From: Aphelocoma coerulescens | Taxonomy: Eukaryota > Chordata > Aves > Passeriformes > Corvidae | DNA: 64,000 nucleotides | Reading direction: 5' to 3' | Assembly (NCBI RefSeq): GCF_041296385.1 | Contig: NC_091023.1 | Span: forward strand, 22,934,924 to 22,998,923 | Shown here: in pieces, positions 1-12,600 of the stretch | How positions within the stretch are numbered: position 1 is the stretch's first letter | Layout: every line of letters starts with the position of its first letter | Made by a program: the position numbers and the translations under genes | The notes under the pieces: model-generated | Databases searched by the model: none | Told to the model about the DNA's origin: nothing | The model's input: the letters and a program-made list of their open reading frames with translations, nothing else

Positions 1-2240
1 AGAGCAGGGCATAAGGTCAGGAGACGTGAGTCATGGGATGTCCCAGAAAACTCTCCTGTGTTTGGCACTGACACCTCCCTGGTGAGGAGGTGATAACTGC
101 ACACACTGACTCGTCACCAGGAAACTGCTCTGCAGGCTTAGATGTTTGTGCAGCTTTGGGAGCAGCTCGGTTGAGTTCCAGATACCTTCTGAAAACATTT
201 GGCTGTTCCATGATTTGTTGGCATTGGGGTCTAGGTTTTAATCGAAGCGTGGAGGAGCTGGGTGGAGTGCTGGCTGTGTTTGTGGGCTGGGAGATGCTGA
301 GGTTTGCTGACACAGAGCTCTGCCTCTCGTGTGCAATGGGCATATGTGACACCTTACCTGCTGAGCTGTATCTGAATTACCCTTGGAGTTGGCCCAGATC
401 AAGCAAAATCCCCTTAAATGTGCTATTGAACAAATTCTCCTGAAATTTAGGTGTTGGTGTCTCTGGCAAACCCCAGGAACAGAGGTTGATGGTATCACAA
501 TGTCCTAATTTCATTTGGCATAATCCAACCATGGGCTGTTTGGGGTGCAGTCCTGCTGGCATCCTGTGCAGGTTTATTTCTAATGGCCTGGAAATCCATT
601 GCCTCCCAGCAGGCAGAGCCGAGGGGCAGCAAAAGCTGCTGCCCTCCTGGTGGCACCTACTGCCTTCCATCTATCCCTTTGCTGCCTTTTGGAGATCACC
701 TGATCCCTGCCTTCTGGCACCTGGAGCGTGATGGTGCTTGTGACAGTCCCATTTCACTGATTGCTAAAGTGGGAGAAGAATCACAGGCAGTTATGAGTCC
801 TTGCTCTGCTTTTATTTAATAATAATAATAAAAATTAAAAAACTTAAATCCTTTGCTCTTTCAGTGCTACTGTCTGTGCAGAGGAGTCATCTGCCACATA
901 CATGGAAATGTGGGAGGTGTGAGTGTGTGTGTGAGCAATGTGTATTTAGATGGACTTTTGGTCTAATTTGAAAATTGGTTTGTTTTATACTGGCTTCAGT
1001 TGTAAAAAGGAATGATTAACCCAAACAGGAGCGCCCGCGTTACTCACCTTTAATTATGTTTGCAATACATCATGGTGATATGGGGGAGCAGAAAGCCTTT
1101 CTGCATCCAACACATTTGCCTTGTAGCATATGGTCCTATGGAAACTGTTTTAATTCAGAGCCCCCAGCAGCATATGGTGAAAAATCTGCCCCTGAAGTCA
1201 AATTGAAAGTAGAGGCTGGTCCCAGGCCCCAGAGGACCCCGTGTCTCCTGCCAGCCAGCAGGACCGGAGTCGGAGTATGTGTCACTGTTTCACTCATCAT
1301 GAAGATTTTATATTTGGTTTGGGACGCTGGTGCATGAGGTTCTGGATGTAAAAGTCAGAAGAGATATGGTTCCTGTAATGTCTGCAGAGATCCTTGTGTC
1401 GATAAGGTCAGCAGCAAGTTAATAGATTTTTATCTTCTCATCACATGAACTTAATATAGTGCAACTGTTGGAGGGGAGGGGAGAAACCTTCCTGCCATTA
1501 TTTTCTGATGTGTTTCAGGGGGTTTTAAAAGACAGTGTGTGCCTTAAAAGCCCCTCTTTGCTTAAAATGAAAATCAATATTTCAAAATTATGAGTAAAAA
1601 TATTTCATTATGAACTGAAGGCTAAACATTGTGTAGTAACACAGCTAAAACTCATTAGATCTGGGTGAGGAGGGATGTGTTTCTCCATTGCAGTGATGGA
1701 ATGGATGAGAAGGAGGATGGAGATTTCCTATTCCATGCTCCCAACAGCATCAGACTGAGTTTACTTAAACAATGCCAAAGCAACACTCAGCTCTGTGCTC
1801 TTGCTGTGTAGTGTCGCAGAAACAGAACCAGAGGCTTTACACTATAAAAATAACCATAAATGCTACTCCATGATGTTCCTAAATCAATGCACCTATGGGA
1901 AGGAAGACCCTGACTGAGCTCTGGGGTCCTCACAAAAGCTTTGATAAAGGGGGTGAACAGTGCTGATAAATGTGGGTGCTGCCGCCAAGCTGAAGAGGAA
2001 TCAGACGCAGGAACAACAAGATGGGGAGGTAGAAAGATGTTCTGTGGCCATAAATATGTCATCACCAAAATGTGGTGTTGCTCACATTGGAGCCCCTGTG
2101 GTGGAGGAGAGATTCTGTGGTGGCTGGGGAGGGGGCTGCTCCTGCACCAGCAATGGAAACCTGGGGCTGAAATACGGCATCTCTGTCAGGGGCAGAATCC
2201 ATGGAGGGACACCGTCGGGTCACGCTGACTAGTAGGGCTC
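1..2240. other. Non-coding DNA, no gene seen
   Basis: Mixed-composition single-copy-looking DNA. It contains the AAT microsatellite at 818, a short TG tract at 918-933, and scattered ATTA/GATA-type motifs around 1395-1460 and 1840-1890. The open frames present are under 120 codons and overlap each other on both strands without any recognisable protein. Confidence 0.6.
818..830 (+). repeat. Short (AAT)n microsatellite
   Basis: Four AAT units lead into an A-rich stretch, AAAATTAAAAAACTTAAA. Confidence 0.75.
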
Positions 2241-2440
2241 AGCGATCAAACGTGTCACACCTGTCTTGGCCACGGGTGCAGGTGTTCTAGGTCAGCTCTC
2301 GCTGTGGTTATCAATCGCTGACAGTTGACAGTTTAATTTTACACCACAAGTACCTCATTACTTGTGTAGGCACTTGAAGAACATGTGGGCACTGGGTTGG
2401 ATCAGTGATCAATGACAAAGGTTGCGCAGGGTGCAAGTGG
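2240..2440. promoter_or_regulatory. Candidate regulatory element with tandem TGACAGT
   Basis: TGACAGTTGACAGTTTAATT (2319-2338) contains two TGACAG sites seven bases apart, the MEIS/PREP/TGIF core, directly followed by TTTAAT. GGTTATCAATCG lies just upstream, and GTGATCAATGACAAAGG lies about 70 bases downstream. ATCAAT resembles a PBX/HOX core. The close spacing of TALE-type sites favours a regulatory element over random sequence, but this is inference. Confidence 0.3.
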
Positions 2441-2595
2441 TAGCAGTAAAAGTGAAGGTCTCCGTGCATGAGTTGGCAGTGGTGGGGATACATGACAAGG
2501 GGAGTTTAGCTGACAAACAGTCTGTCAGGGCTGGAAGAATGGAGGCTCGCCGGAGAGCTGGCGCTCCATTATAAAATACAGCTCGCCATTTAAAA

Positions 2596-2610
2596 GGGGG
2601 GGGTGGGGGG
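2596..2610 (+). repeat. G8-T-G6 run
   Basis: GGGGGGGGTGGGGGG lies between TTTAAAA and AGAAAG. It could form a G-quadruplex, but nothing around it suggests a promoter or telomere-like array. Confidence 0.75.
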
Positions 2611-3022
2611 AGAAAGATAAAAAAAGGCTTTTGCTTTGAAAAACTGTTTAAACAAATTTAATGCATGTGAGGGACTGTAAATTTTTATTCTACAAGCATT
2701 TATTTCATGACATGGAAGCATCCAGGTGTTGAGGAATTTTGTATTAAAGGAAAGTGGAGGTGCTGTTTCATAGATGTACACACATGTGGTGCTGCTGGTT
2801 TAGGTTGCCCAGTGGGTGCAGATTTGGGATGTTCAATATATAACCAAACCCTTCCCCATGAGATTCCTCCTCTCTGTGTATCGATAGGACGATTTACAAC
2901 TAAATCTGTTGTGCCAGATTTCTTCTGCCACAGTAGGGAAAAATTTGTTTCAACACACTTAAAAGTGTTGCTTTAATCAATCCCATCCAACTTTCTCTTT
3001 TGCCCCTTCTTTTCCTTTGCAG

Positions 3023-3190
3023 AGTTTCCGGCATTCTTTTCCGTGTTGAATCCACCCAGTGGATTTTGTCACTGGGGTGGTGATGGAAAGAAAGAGACAT
3101 ATGGCACTAGTTTGGTAGAGCAGTGGATCTTGCACGAGGATGTAAATCTTGTTTGCTTGAGAAACCGCACTGAAAGACACTCTGCTCGAG
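3023..3190 (+). other. Exon-like segment, unrecognised
   Basis: A long pyrimidine tract ending TTTTCCTTTGCAG (acceptor AG at 3021-3022) is followed by an open frame that starts at the third base and runs 59 codons to a TAG at 3203. A GAG|GTATAA donor-like site follows 3190. The conceptual peptide (FPAFFSVLNPPSGFCHWGGD at its start) resembles nothing I know. It could be an exon of a non-coding RNA, a very divergent gene, or chance. Confidence 0.15.
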
Positions 3191-6100
3191 GTATAACATA
3201 GCTGCATTATTGAGTGCACCTTATAATAATTGATATGGTGGGAATGGTATTAATGGAAATAATGGGAATTTCACCCAAACCGTAGTAAATAAGGAAAGGA
3301 CTAATAGTCTTTGCCCTCCACTGAATTGAACACGTCTTAAAAAAAGATTCTTGATTATGTCTCGTGCGCTGATTAGGTGTAGGCTAACTTTGATCATATC
3401 ACCTACGGTTCCCACTGAAAGGACACGTGCGGCGCGAGTCGCGGGCTTAGAAATTGTTAGAATTATTGAATAAGCAGCTTGGAAAACACACGGCTCTAAA
3501 AAATGAGATGCGCTCTCTGTGCTGGTGTTTTGTATTGATTTAGTAACAGTGCTGGGAAGCCCTCACAGTGCCTGGTGTGCAGGCAAAGAGGTCCCTCTCC
3601 CACCATTCCCCAGCAAAGCCAAAGCTGCCATCGTCTTTGCTCTTCTGTAGCCCCAAGGTATGTCCAGTCTTTAGTAAATGACAGTAGAAATGAATCCTCC
3701 TCATGTTAAGGATGGAAAAAACTTTTTATAAATGATAACAAAGAACCCAAAAGTCAAAACTGGGATTCAGATACCCCTGAAATATTAATTAACTTTCGAG
3801 TAAAATCTGGGTTTCTGCAGTCTAGCAGTATTATGGTCTTTTTTTTTTCTTATTCTGTGCCCCCTAATATTTATTTTAACTTTACTCTAGATGTTAGAGA
3901 TAGAAGCTTTGGAGATATGTTGTTAATGCATATAGTGCTGAATTGATCTTTATAAAATACTAGTGGTATAATCTCACAGCCATCAGAATGGTGATCCTGA
4001 TTTCAGCTCCATATTAGTCTGTCAGGGTTCAAATAGGGAATTAAGACTATTTTAATTATTTTTTTTCTATTACTGTGCACAAAAAACATTAAGAAATTTC
4101 CTTGGCACATCCATTTTCTTTTTAGTAAAAATTACCTGCCATCCATGAGAAAAGATCCCATTTGATGTATAAATATAGTACATTTTTGTGGCTTGGTAGG
4201 TATATTAATTATCAGTAATTAGATGTGTTGTTGGGACTAGACTGACTGTAAATTTGATGACTTGAAAAGGAATATTCAAGGCAACATGAAAACAAGTCTC
4301 TGGCTTATGAACCAAAAATGCTGTGTTGGGTCCTGATGATGACTTGAACAATCCTATCAACTATAGTGGGATGAAGAATGGCCCACAGGGCTGTCTTCAT
4401 ATGGTATCTTGCCAAACACACTTTAAATTGTCTTGAAATCAATAGATCGATGAACCCTCTTGCTGTATATAGATCTATATATCTAACCAGCCTGCTGGAG
4501 AAGGACAGGAACAAGCAAGTTGTGGGTGTATGGAATCATTGAAATGCTGTGGCACCACAGATGTGAGAGTGGGAAGGGAACGTGGGCAATGGCAGGAGGA
4601 CAAGGGGAGCTGGGAGGAGAAAGGAGGTGTGAGAGAGGAACAGCCTTTTCTGTCCCTGGTTAAAGGATAATATTTCAAGGATCTGATGGGACACAAAGGT
4701 CTGGAAGGGTTTTGATGAGGAAATGAAAGAAAAAATATCTTGAGAGATGGTGGAAATTCTGTACTGTGAGGAGCAGTAGTTTGGGTCACTATTAGGCTGT
4801 TAGAGGAAATGAACTCTGGAGCAGTGGTGGAGAGGAGCACACACTCCAGAAGAGAGGGAAGAAGCAAAGAAAGGGGAAGCAACTGAATTCAAATAGTAGT
4901 GATAGTACAAAGGTCTTTTCTTTTAAGACTTTGGAAAACCAAGAGTTTTCTGATTTGTGGGTCAAGCTTGCACCAGATAGGTGTTGAGGGAGCATCCAGC
5001 AAGATTGCTATTGTATAAAGAAAGGGCAAACTTTGCCAGAAGTATCCAATACCAGGAAATATCTAGCAGAAAAGAAATCACCAGAACCTGTAGTGATCTA
5101 GTCTGTGCAATGCCACTGCCTTCACTGAGGTTTCACAGTCAGTGGAGGCAGGGAAACAACCACCTTGAGCTTTTAAGGAATTGTTGGTCCATGTGTTTCC
5201 CCTGGTGACACTGGTGCAAATCCAGGGCAATCCCACCAAAGCTGGAGATTGCTCTGGCTTTCCGCCGGGTACGGACGCTTGGGTTTGGCCAATGGAGGTC
5301 ACTCACACAAGTGTGACCTCACTGCAGTTGGTGCTGCTCTACACTTGAGGTGATTGAGTGAAGAAGTTGGCTCAGTTGCTGCTGAGGAAACACAGTGTTC
5401 ATGTTTCTAAGTGTTACTTTAAATATAGGGGATTTTCTTTTCACATTTGTTATTCAGAGCTAAAAAGGGGCTGGTCTTTTCTAGCTAAATCAAAATGTTA
5501 CTTTAGGGTTTTCTTTTTTTTGTACCTCCTTTCTCCTTTACCACAAACCATCTACTTTTACATTTCCTAAAAGCTTTCTGGATTGAACAAGAATAAATTC
5601 TGTGCTCTTCTGCAAGAAGGTTTAGCTTTGTTGCCCACTAAGCAGCAGTGCCCCTTGTCACCAGCCAAGAAATGGGTCCAGTGCATTCAAATTTCATATA
5701 ATACGTGGCTGTTACAGGGAGGGACAAATGGGCCCCCTTCATGCCCCCACTTGCTTGGTGGGTTCTTCTCTTTTGGTTTATTTTCTGTTGGTTCTCATTC
5801 TGCCTCACTGCTGGGTGAGGTGTATCTCTGTGTTACACTGCTCTTAAAATTGAGAGATTTAAAATTTTTCAACCACTGATTATTTTAAGAAAAGGTTTTG
5901 AAATGAAGAGTTTCCAGCAGCATTGACAGGGCGAAACTCATCCCCTTTGTCCATGAGCTTCCCTTGGTGAAGGAGCACTGGGCAGAGTGTTTAGGTTATT
6001 TAAAAGAAGATTTTCCCAATGTTTTTAGTGCAAAATGCATTCAACTTTGCATAGGAATTAATAATTGGGGATGTGTGGCTGCCTGTCGCTGTGTTGCAGC

Positions 6101-7540
6101 AGGGATGATGAGAGTGCCTGCCCCTGCTCAGGGCTCATCCCTCTTGCTGCATCCTGGAACCGGAGGCTGGGGAAGCTGAGGAGCATGGGCTGTCAAAGGG
6201 AGAGATGGGACACAAATCAAGGCACATGTAAGGCTTTCCTCTGCTCTTAATCAGATTATTTGCAGCTTTTTTTGCTGATTTGCATGAAAGCAGAGTTGTG
6301 AGTTTATTAAACACTGCTGTAATGACTTTAGCACTGCTTAGGCACATCATCTGGAGCCATCTCCTCCATGCAGGGCCCTTTAGGGAGAGGGTGGCAGAGT
6401 GAGAATGACAAATGGGATCAGGATGCTTTTCATATGAATGGGTAGTACAGACAGGGTGCTCTGGGGAGCCTGGGGAGGGCAGGCAGGGAAATCTGGGACT
6501 AGGTGCTGTGCAAAGCAAACCCTGCCTGTTTTGAAAGATGGAGATGATGTGCTGCAATGTTACCAGTGGGAAAGGATGAGCAGGTGGGAGAAGAATGACA
6601 AACACTTTCACTTTGATTCTGGAACATTGTGGTGGTCGGGCACGAGGAGTTTGCTGTTTGTTGGTTTGTTCTTGCCTTGCTGCTCAGATGACGAGCCACA
6701 TGCTTTGTGTGAGGGGGAGCTGCAAAGATTGCACCTTGCTAAAGTCCTGTGAGTCCTCCAAAGACAAGAGTAAGTACACTGTCTACCCCAAAATACAAAG
6801 ATGATGCTGGAAAGCCAGGCAGGATGGGACAGGTGAGGAGGTGACAGCTCAGACCTACATCAGGATGTTGCAATGGGAGCTGCAGATCGTCACCCTCTTT
6901 GTTAACATGTTAACACTGCTAACATTCCACCAGACTGCAGAAAAAGGTTTAAAAAAATGCATTTTGTTTTCTTTAGTGGGTAAATGAGCCACAGGTCCCT
7001 GCAGGGGAGGCACAGTGCACTGCCCCAGGATGCTCAGCTCTCTGCAGGGGATGGGATGGGATGCAGGGAAGCACTGGGCAATCCTCTGGCCCACACCAGG
7101 AGCACATCCACCCCGGTGCTGCTCTGATGCTCCCCATATTTGGTGGTCTTTAATTTGGCATTACATACTCGGGGCTTGTCTGCAGCTCGTATGATTCAAA
7201 GTTCTCCATGGGGTCTAATGTACAAGGCCTGGCCTGTTTTCATTAGGTTTCCTGAGCTCTCCTCCCTTCTCCCCAGTGTTGCTGCACAAAGACACTTTTG
7301 TCAGGCGATGTTGGACTCTCCTCAAAATCCAAGCACTTTCAGGAAAGGACTTGGAAGTCTATCTTCTCAGTTTCCATATCCCTTTGCCCTCTGCTCTGGC
7401 ATTTGGTTTGATTGGTTGTAGAGTCGTCCTTTTTTTTTCCCCCTACTTCTTTTTGTTGATCTGTCTGCTCCGGAGTCTATCTTGCAGAGAAGAAAGTGTA
7501 TTGCAAATCGTGCGAGCCAGCTCCCTGAATTATTGCACAT
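3191..7540. other. Non-coding DNA, no gene seen
   Basis: A tiny CpG cluster (CACGTGCGGCGCGAGTCGCG, 3424-3443) stands out in otherwise CpG-poor sequence. 3700-4300 is AT-rich, with CTGAAATATTAATTAACTTTC near 3777. From 4500 to 7540 composition is ordinary. Frames of up to 158 codons on the minus strand (6135-6611) have no domain features. Confidence 0.6.
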
Positions 7541-9300
7541 TTTAAAGTATTAACTCCTTCAGTCCTTGGCTGGTTTAAGTGCTAGGACCAAAATCATGAT
7601 AGGAATGTTAAAGGAGTATTATTATATTTTATGTTCACTGCCACAAGTTTAGTAAGAAATTTAATCCCCCGTCTCTTGCTCACACTCTCTCTCTCTGCCT
7701 CTTGAGAAAAAAAAAAGAAAAAAAAAAAAAGGAGGAAAACTGGCACCAAACTTCCATTTGACTTGGCAACTTTTTCACTAATGTGATTTGATATGCTTTA
7801 CTAGAAAGGGTAACGTGCTAATGTTTCAGAAGAAGCCGATTTTCTATTAGTGAAAGTATGGTGTATATAAAAGATCAGGCATTGCTATTAAACTCTTCAA
7901 TCAATGAATTTATAGCCCATTCTAAGTGGTAATGATATAATGGAATGCAATCATTTAATATTGGAAAATATGTTTGGTTTGACGTTTTGGGGATTCCAGG
8001 AAATACTGCTATTTATATAACTGCATCTGTGCAAAAATTAAAAACAGGGAAAAAAGGAGGATTATAAAAGCAAACCCAGCCAAATTGTTTGAAATCAATC
8101 TATCCAATATGCTTTCATAATGTATTATATAAAAATCATGTTTGCTCTTCTCATGTATCTGTTTGCTCAGACTATGCATCATGATTTATGCACCCCAAGT
8201 ACCGATACCATGAGTAGTGTGGTGGGTACTACTTTGTTTCACACATTTCTAAGCCAGTTTGTGGACTACTTCTTTGAGGGCAGAGGTGGAAATAGTGTTT
8301 CTGCCTATGGGATATAATTATATTACAATTCCTCCAGAAGAGGACTAAGTACAGCCCCAATGTTTCAATTAATAATGCACTGTCAGCTCTGAGGGATGAT
8401 ATGAAACTGTATTGGATCAAAGATTGTCAGCATCTGACAGGGCTGTTGCTCTCCCTGCTTTCCTTTTTCCTCTTTTTTTATGTGCCTGATTGACTCTGTG
8501 CAGTTTTTGAAGAATAATATTTTGTTTGAAAGTAAAATATTACATTCTTGCAAGCCTGATTAGGTTACTTTTAGGGGTGGGAGTTGGTTCCTTGCCGTAT
8601 ATGAGCAGATATTAAGCTCCTTCCATTATATTTTAACATCTAACATCTTGCATGTACCTTTTAATTGTTAATGTGGTCAGGAAATAAATTCACTGTCTAT
8701 GGGGAACTAAGAATAATTTTCCAAATTTCATTCTCTCTAGCCAGTTGCTCAGAAATGAAGTGCTTTGGTTAATAATGTATTTAAGATATTTGCAAGATCT
8801 CAGTTTAATATTTGTTCTGTATTTACATGAAATTTTCACCAAAAGAGAAAGTGTAATTAAAGTACATTTAGTTTTTGGTAGCATTTAGCACTGGCTTGAA
8901 ACACACTACTAAAAATTACAAAATCATTTTGCAGACGAATAGGAAAATATTATTTGAAATCTGACAAGGTTTATTTGAAATAATGCTTACTTTAAAAAAT
9001 AACTCCTTTTAGGTCTTACAATTCTACACTTCTTACTGAAAAATGGTTTCCCAGTAGCATACATATCCTATATCAACGTAACTAAATTTATATTGTTATA
9101 AATTTTTGAGGTTGGATTCTTGAGTTTTGAAATTAAATAACCACAGTTAACTGTATTAAACGTAGACTTGAATTTGATCGAAAATAAGTAAAGCACTTAT
9201 GACAACCTCTGTAAATGCTTAAATACTTTAGTTGTGTTTGTGAGCATTAAATTGTATTAAAAGGAGCCAACACTGAGCATACAAGCTCCTGTGGGACAGC
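7540..9300. other. AT-rich non-coding block
   Basis: This is the most AT-rich long stretch of the window, with a sharp fall in CpG and almost no open frames above 65 codons. No repeat family is recognisable. It includes many TATATA, TTAAT and TTTAAA motifs, where short binding sites are not informative. It may be old non-functional DNA or a matrix-attachment-like region. Confidence 0.6.
7685..7731. repeat. CT repeat followed by A-run
   Basis: (CT)6 is separated by GCCTCTTGAG from A-runs of 10 and 13 residues joined by one G. It sits near the left border of the AT-rich block. Confidence 0.8.
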
Positions 9301-9600
9301 TTGGACTTTTGGGAGATTAAAAAATCGTGCATTAATGAAATTCTGCAAGTTTTTTATTTAATAGATAGTGCTTCTCAGGGTATGCAAAATAATTGGCAGC
9401 GGAATGCTATATGCATCTTTACACTCACACCACATAATGTATATAATTACTTGGAGAAACTGCTTAACTTTAATGGGGCGTTTCTTGATCATATAATAGG
9501 AAAACTAACAGCTTTAATTAAGATTTATGAAGCAGAGAGGTAATATATTCAGCTAAATTAGGTAACTATTGGTGGGTAGTGTATTTTTAAGCAATTAAAG
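9301..9600. promoter_or_regulatory. Candidate conserved element with octamer and TAATTA motifs
   Basis: POU-type motifs TATGCAAAA (9381-9389) and ATATGCAT (9409-9416) lie with CATTAATGAAATTC upstream and TTAATTAAGATTTATGAAGC (9514-9533) downstream. An 80-residue open frame at 9301-9543 resembles no protein I know and begins inside the AT-rich block, so I read the DNA as regulatory rather than coding. Confidence 0.3.
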
Positions 9601-9640
9601 GCCCGATCCTGCAGCTCTTTTGCTGTGCAAGCCATCGCCA
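9598..9640. repeat. Possible end of an old amniote repeat
   Basis: AAGGCCCGATCCTGCAGCTC resembles the terminal 'GGGCCCGATCCTGCA' of the sauropsid palindromic repeat family. Similarity is limited to about 15 bases and could be chance. It sits at the sharp change from the AT-rich block before 9600 to the more GC-rich DNA after it. Confidence 0.25.
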
Positions 9641-12600
9641 ACTCGTGCAAGGAGTCCTGCTGCCACGGGAGGGAGGGCTGTGGGAGTGGGGCTGGATCTT
9701 GCCGGAGTGTTTTGCCATCCCTAAGGTATGGCAGAAAAGAGCTGTGGATATATGCTGGGTTTATTCCTGGTTTTGGACCCAGCTTTGAGTAGTTTTTCCT
9801 ACTCCAAGTACTTGGCACGTAGCAATCACCAGAACGAAGCACTTGGCATCACCCTTGGCGGCTCGTGCGAGTGGTGGATCAGCTCCAAGGAGGTCTCATC
9901 ACTCGAGGGAAGTGCAAGCAAGGCTGTTTGGAGATAAGTTGGAGCGAGGAGCAAGCAGGGAATTGTTTCCATCTGGAAAACTCTCTGTCAGAGGAGAGGT
10001 GCAAGGGGCTCTTGGAAGGGCTGTGTTGTGTGGTGGGGCAGCATGTGGGGTGCACTGCTGGTCATTTGCTGGAGAACCCCACAGATATGTGCAGAAAGAA
10101 AATGGGATTGGGCCAGAATCTTTTGAATTTCCATGGTGCCGACTTCCATTCTGTTTTTTTCGTGTGTTGTATGATGAATTTTATTTTTGTTCCCATTAAA
10201 CCACAGGTGAATGTGTGTCTCAGGTCTGAACATGGCCAATCTCTGCATTCCTGCTGCACCCTTGCATGTCTGTAAAACTGGTCAGCCATGCATAGTCCTT
10301 ATTTCAAAAAATGTTCCCAATTTGAAACCACACCTGTACACAACCAATCTTCTCTAAATGGTTAATTTCTACCCAAGCACACCTGAGCAGAAATCACTGC
10401 TTTTCTGAAGTACAAGCACCTGATCAAGAGATCCTGTGAACTGAATATGAGGAATGTCTGAATCAGTGAGGGATTGATTTATTATTTAAAAGTGGACCAG
10501 ACACTGTAATACAGTTTAATGCCTGGTAGAAATTAAAAGTTCCACTCCACAGAAATCTTTAGAAGGCTTCTTTACAATTGCAAAATGGGGAAACTTTACC
10601 AAAACCATGGGTTGGCCACTTTTTCTGCTGGGATGTGAACTCTTTTCTAGTTTTTCTTATGCAAGTGCCTTTTGAACTCAGTGTTAGCCATGTTACTTGG
10701 AAGTTACTTGGACTACCAAGAATAAATTTGTCTTATGGTGGGGTTTAGTTTGTTTTGTTTTCCCTGTGCTCAGACTAGTTCCCCATTTAAACTGGAGGAA
10801 CTTGCACTATCTGAACTAAGTAGAAACAGAACTGCTAAGGAAATAAGTGGTCCTTGAGCTCTAGGATGTGGGAGGAATTGAATACATTTGGTATCCCTCA
10901 AATATATTCAGTTCCTCTGTGTTGCTGCCCTGTATCTTGCCCCAGTTCCTCAGCTCAGTTCTTGTTGTTTCCCTGGTGCTCATTGTGCCTTTGACGAAAG
11001 GAAGAAACCTCCCAAATTTGCTTGTTGGCTGCAAGTGTCAGCTGGTGACACCTCTCAGCCCAAAACTTTATAGGGAAAGCAAATGGGGCAACCCCAATTT
11101 TCATTTAAAATACAGAGAATTTCCAGCACCACTTGTAGAAAAGCAGCACTTGAAAACATTTCCTGGAGCACCAAGCCCAATACCTCATTAAACAAAAACT
11201 ATCTCATGGTTTTTGGTCCCCCTTCTCCTAATTCATGACTTTTTCATCCTGCACGTTGCAGTGTGCAGTTTTGGGGTCAGTCAGAGACACTGGCCCCAAA
11301 CTCAGCCCGTCGGTGCCCGTGCTTTCTCTGCATGCCACGCTTGAAAGCTCACATATCATCCAGGCCATATTTCTAATGAATCTGGCTTGGGAAAAATATG
11401 AGCACTAAACAGAAGAGTAGGGCCGTGGGAAGTACATTTTTAAAAGTACACCCAACCAGATAAATAGACTTTTTAAACCCAAAATAAACAGATAGAGAAA
11501 ACTCACTTAGGCAAAGGATGCATAAATTATCTTTACCCTGAGGATGCAGTAAGTTATTCCCTCTTTACATTCAAAACCTCTGTTTTCCAAGTCCGTATTT
11601 CATGTCTAATCACTAAGAATGCCCTCTTTGACTTCACCCGTGCCTGCAATCATGCCCTTTCCTGAGAAGGGCCCATTTGTCATGTGGGGAAAGAGGGTTT
11701 AATTAAGTAGGGAAAATGTACCTAAGGTGGAAACTGAGCTCTGGCCATGTTTCCATAGAAAATACATGAAAAAAATATGTACAGATGAGCCTAAACTTTT
11801 TTTTCTTTATGAAAAGACATTTATTGGTTCCCCACTTTACTCTTCAAAACCCAAAGAGCTTCTGGGTAAGATAGATGGGAGTCCTACATAAAAGAACAAG
11901 GGTGGAATGTGCATTTATCCCCCTCAAAAAAATACATTTTTCAAATTCACTTTTTTTTCCCCTTCATTTCCCTTTTTCCTCTGGGAACCCAGCAAATGTC
12001 TCTGTTTTGTGCTCCAAAGAGAGTCAAGGTTTTTACAGGGAGGGGTCAGGAAAAAAAGGCAATTTGCAGATCCCATGCTAAAATTCTTAGTATTCCTTTA
12101 AAACAAAACAAAAAAAAGAGAGAGAAACAAAGGGGGAAACTATCAAGGGAAAGTATTTAAATTACTGGAAGGTTAGGGGAAACCTTAATTTTCATGCCAG
12201 CAAAAAGTTTACACGGGTTCATATCTGAGCTTTACTTACTGTAGTGCTTAATTGCATATGATAACTTATGATGAAAAATGCAGCCACACACAGAACCTAT
12301 ACCTTGTTCTTGAGTTGCAATGTATGCAAAAATGCAAAAGGGATCTGCCTGTAGATTTTCCTAAGTTTTCAGGACAAGCAGGGTGTTTTTTAAGCAAATC
12401 CATGGTCACAGTTTAGCTCCAGCCTGTAACTCTGGCTCCTCAGCAGCCCAGTGGGTCTCTGTGTTCCCACATGTTTGTTTTCCGTGGGACTCTTTGCATC
12501 CTTAGGCCATTGTAACAATCTTTTTGATTTCTCTAAGTTGGTATTTAGTTAAAGTTTTGCCAGGCAAAGACAGACAGCTGCTCTGATGGGGCAGTACAGC

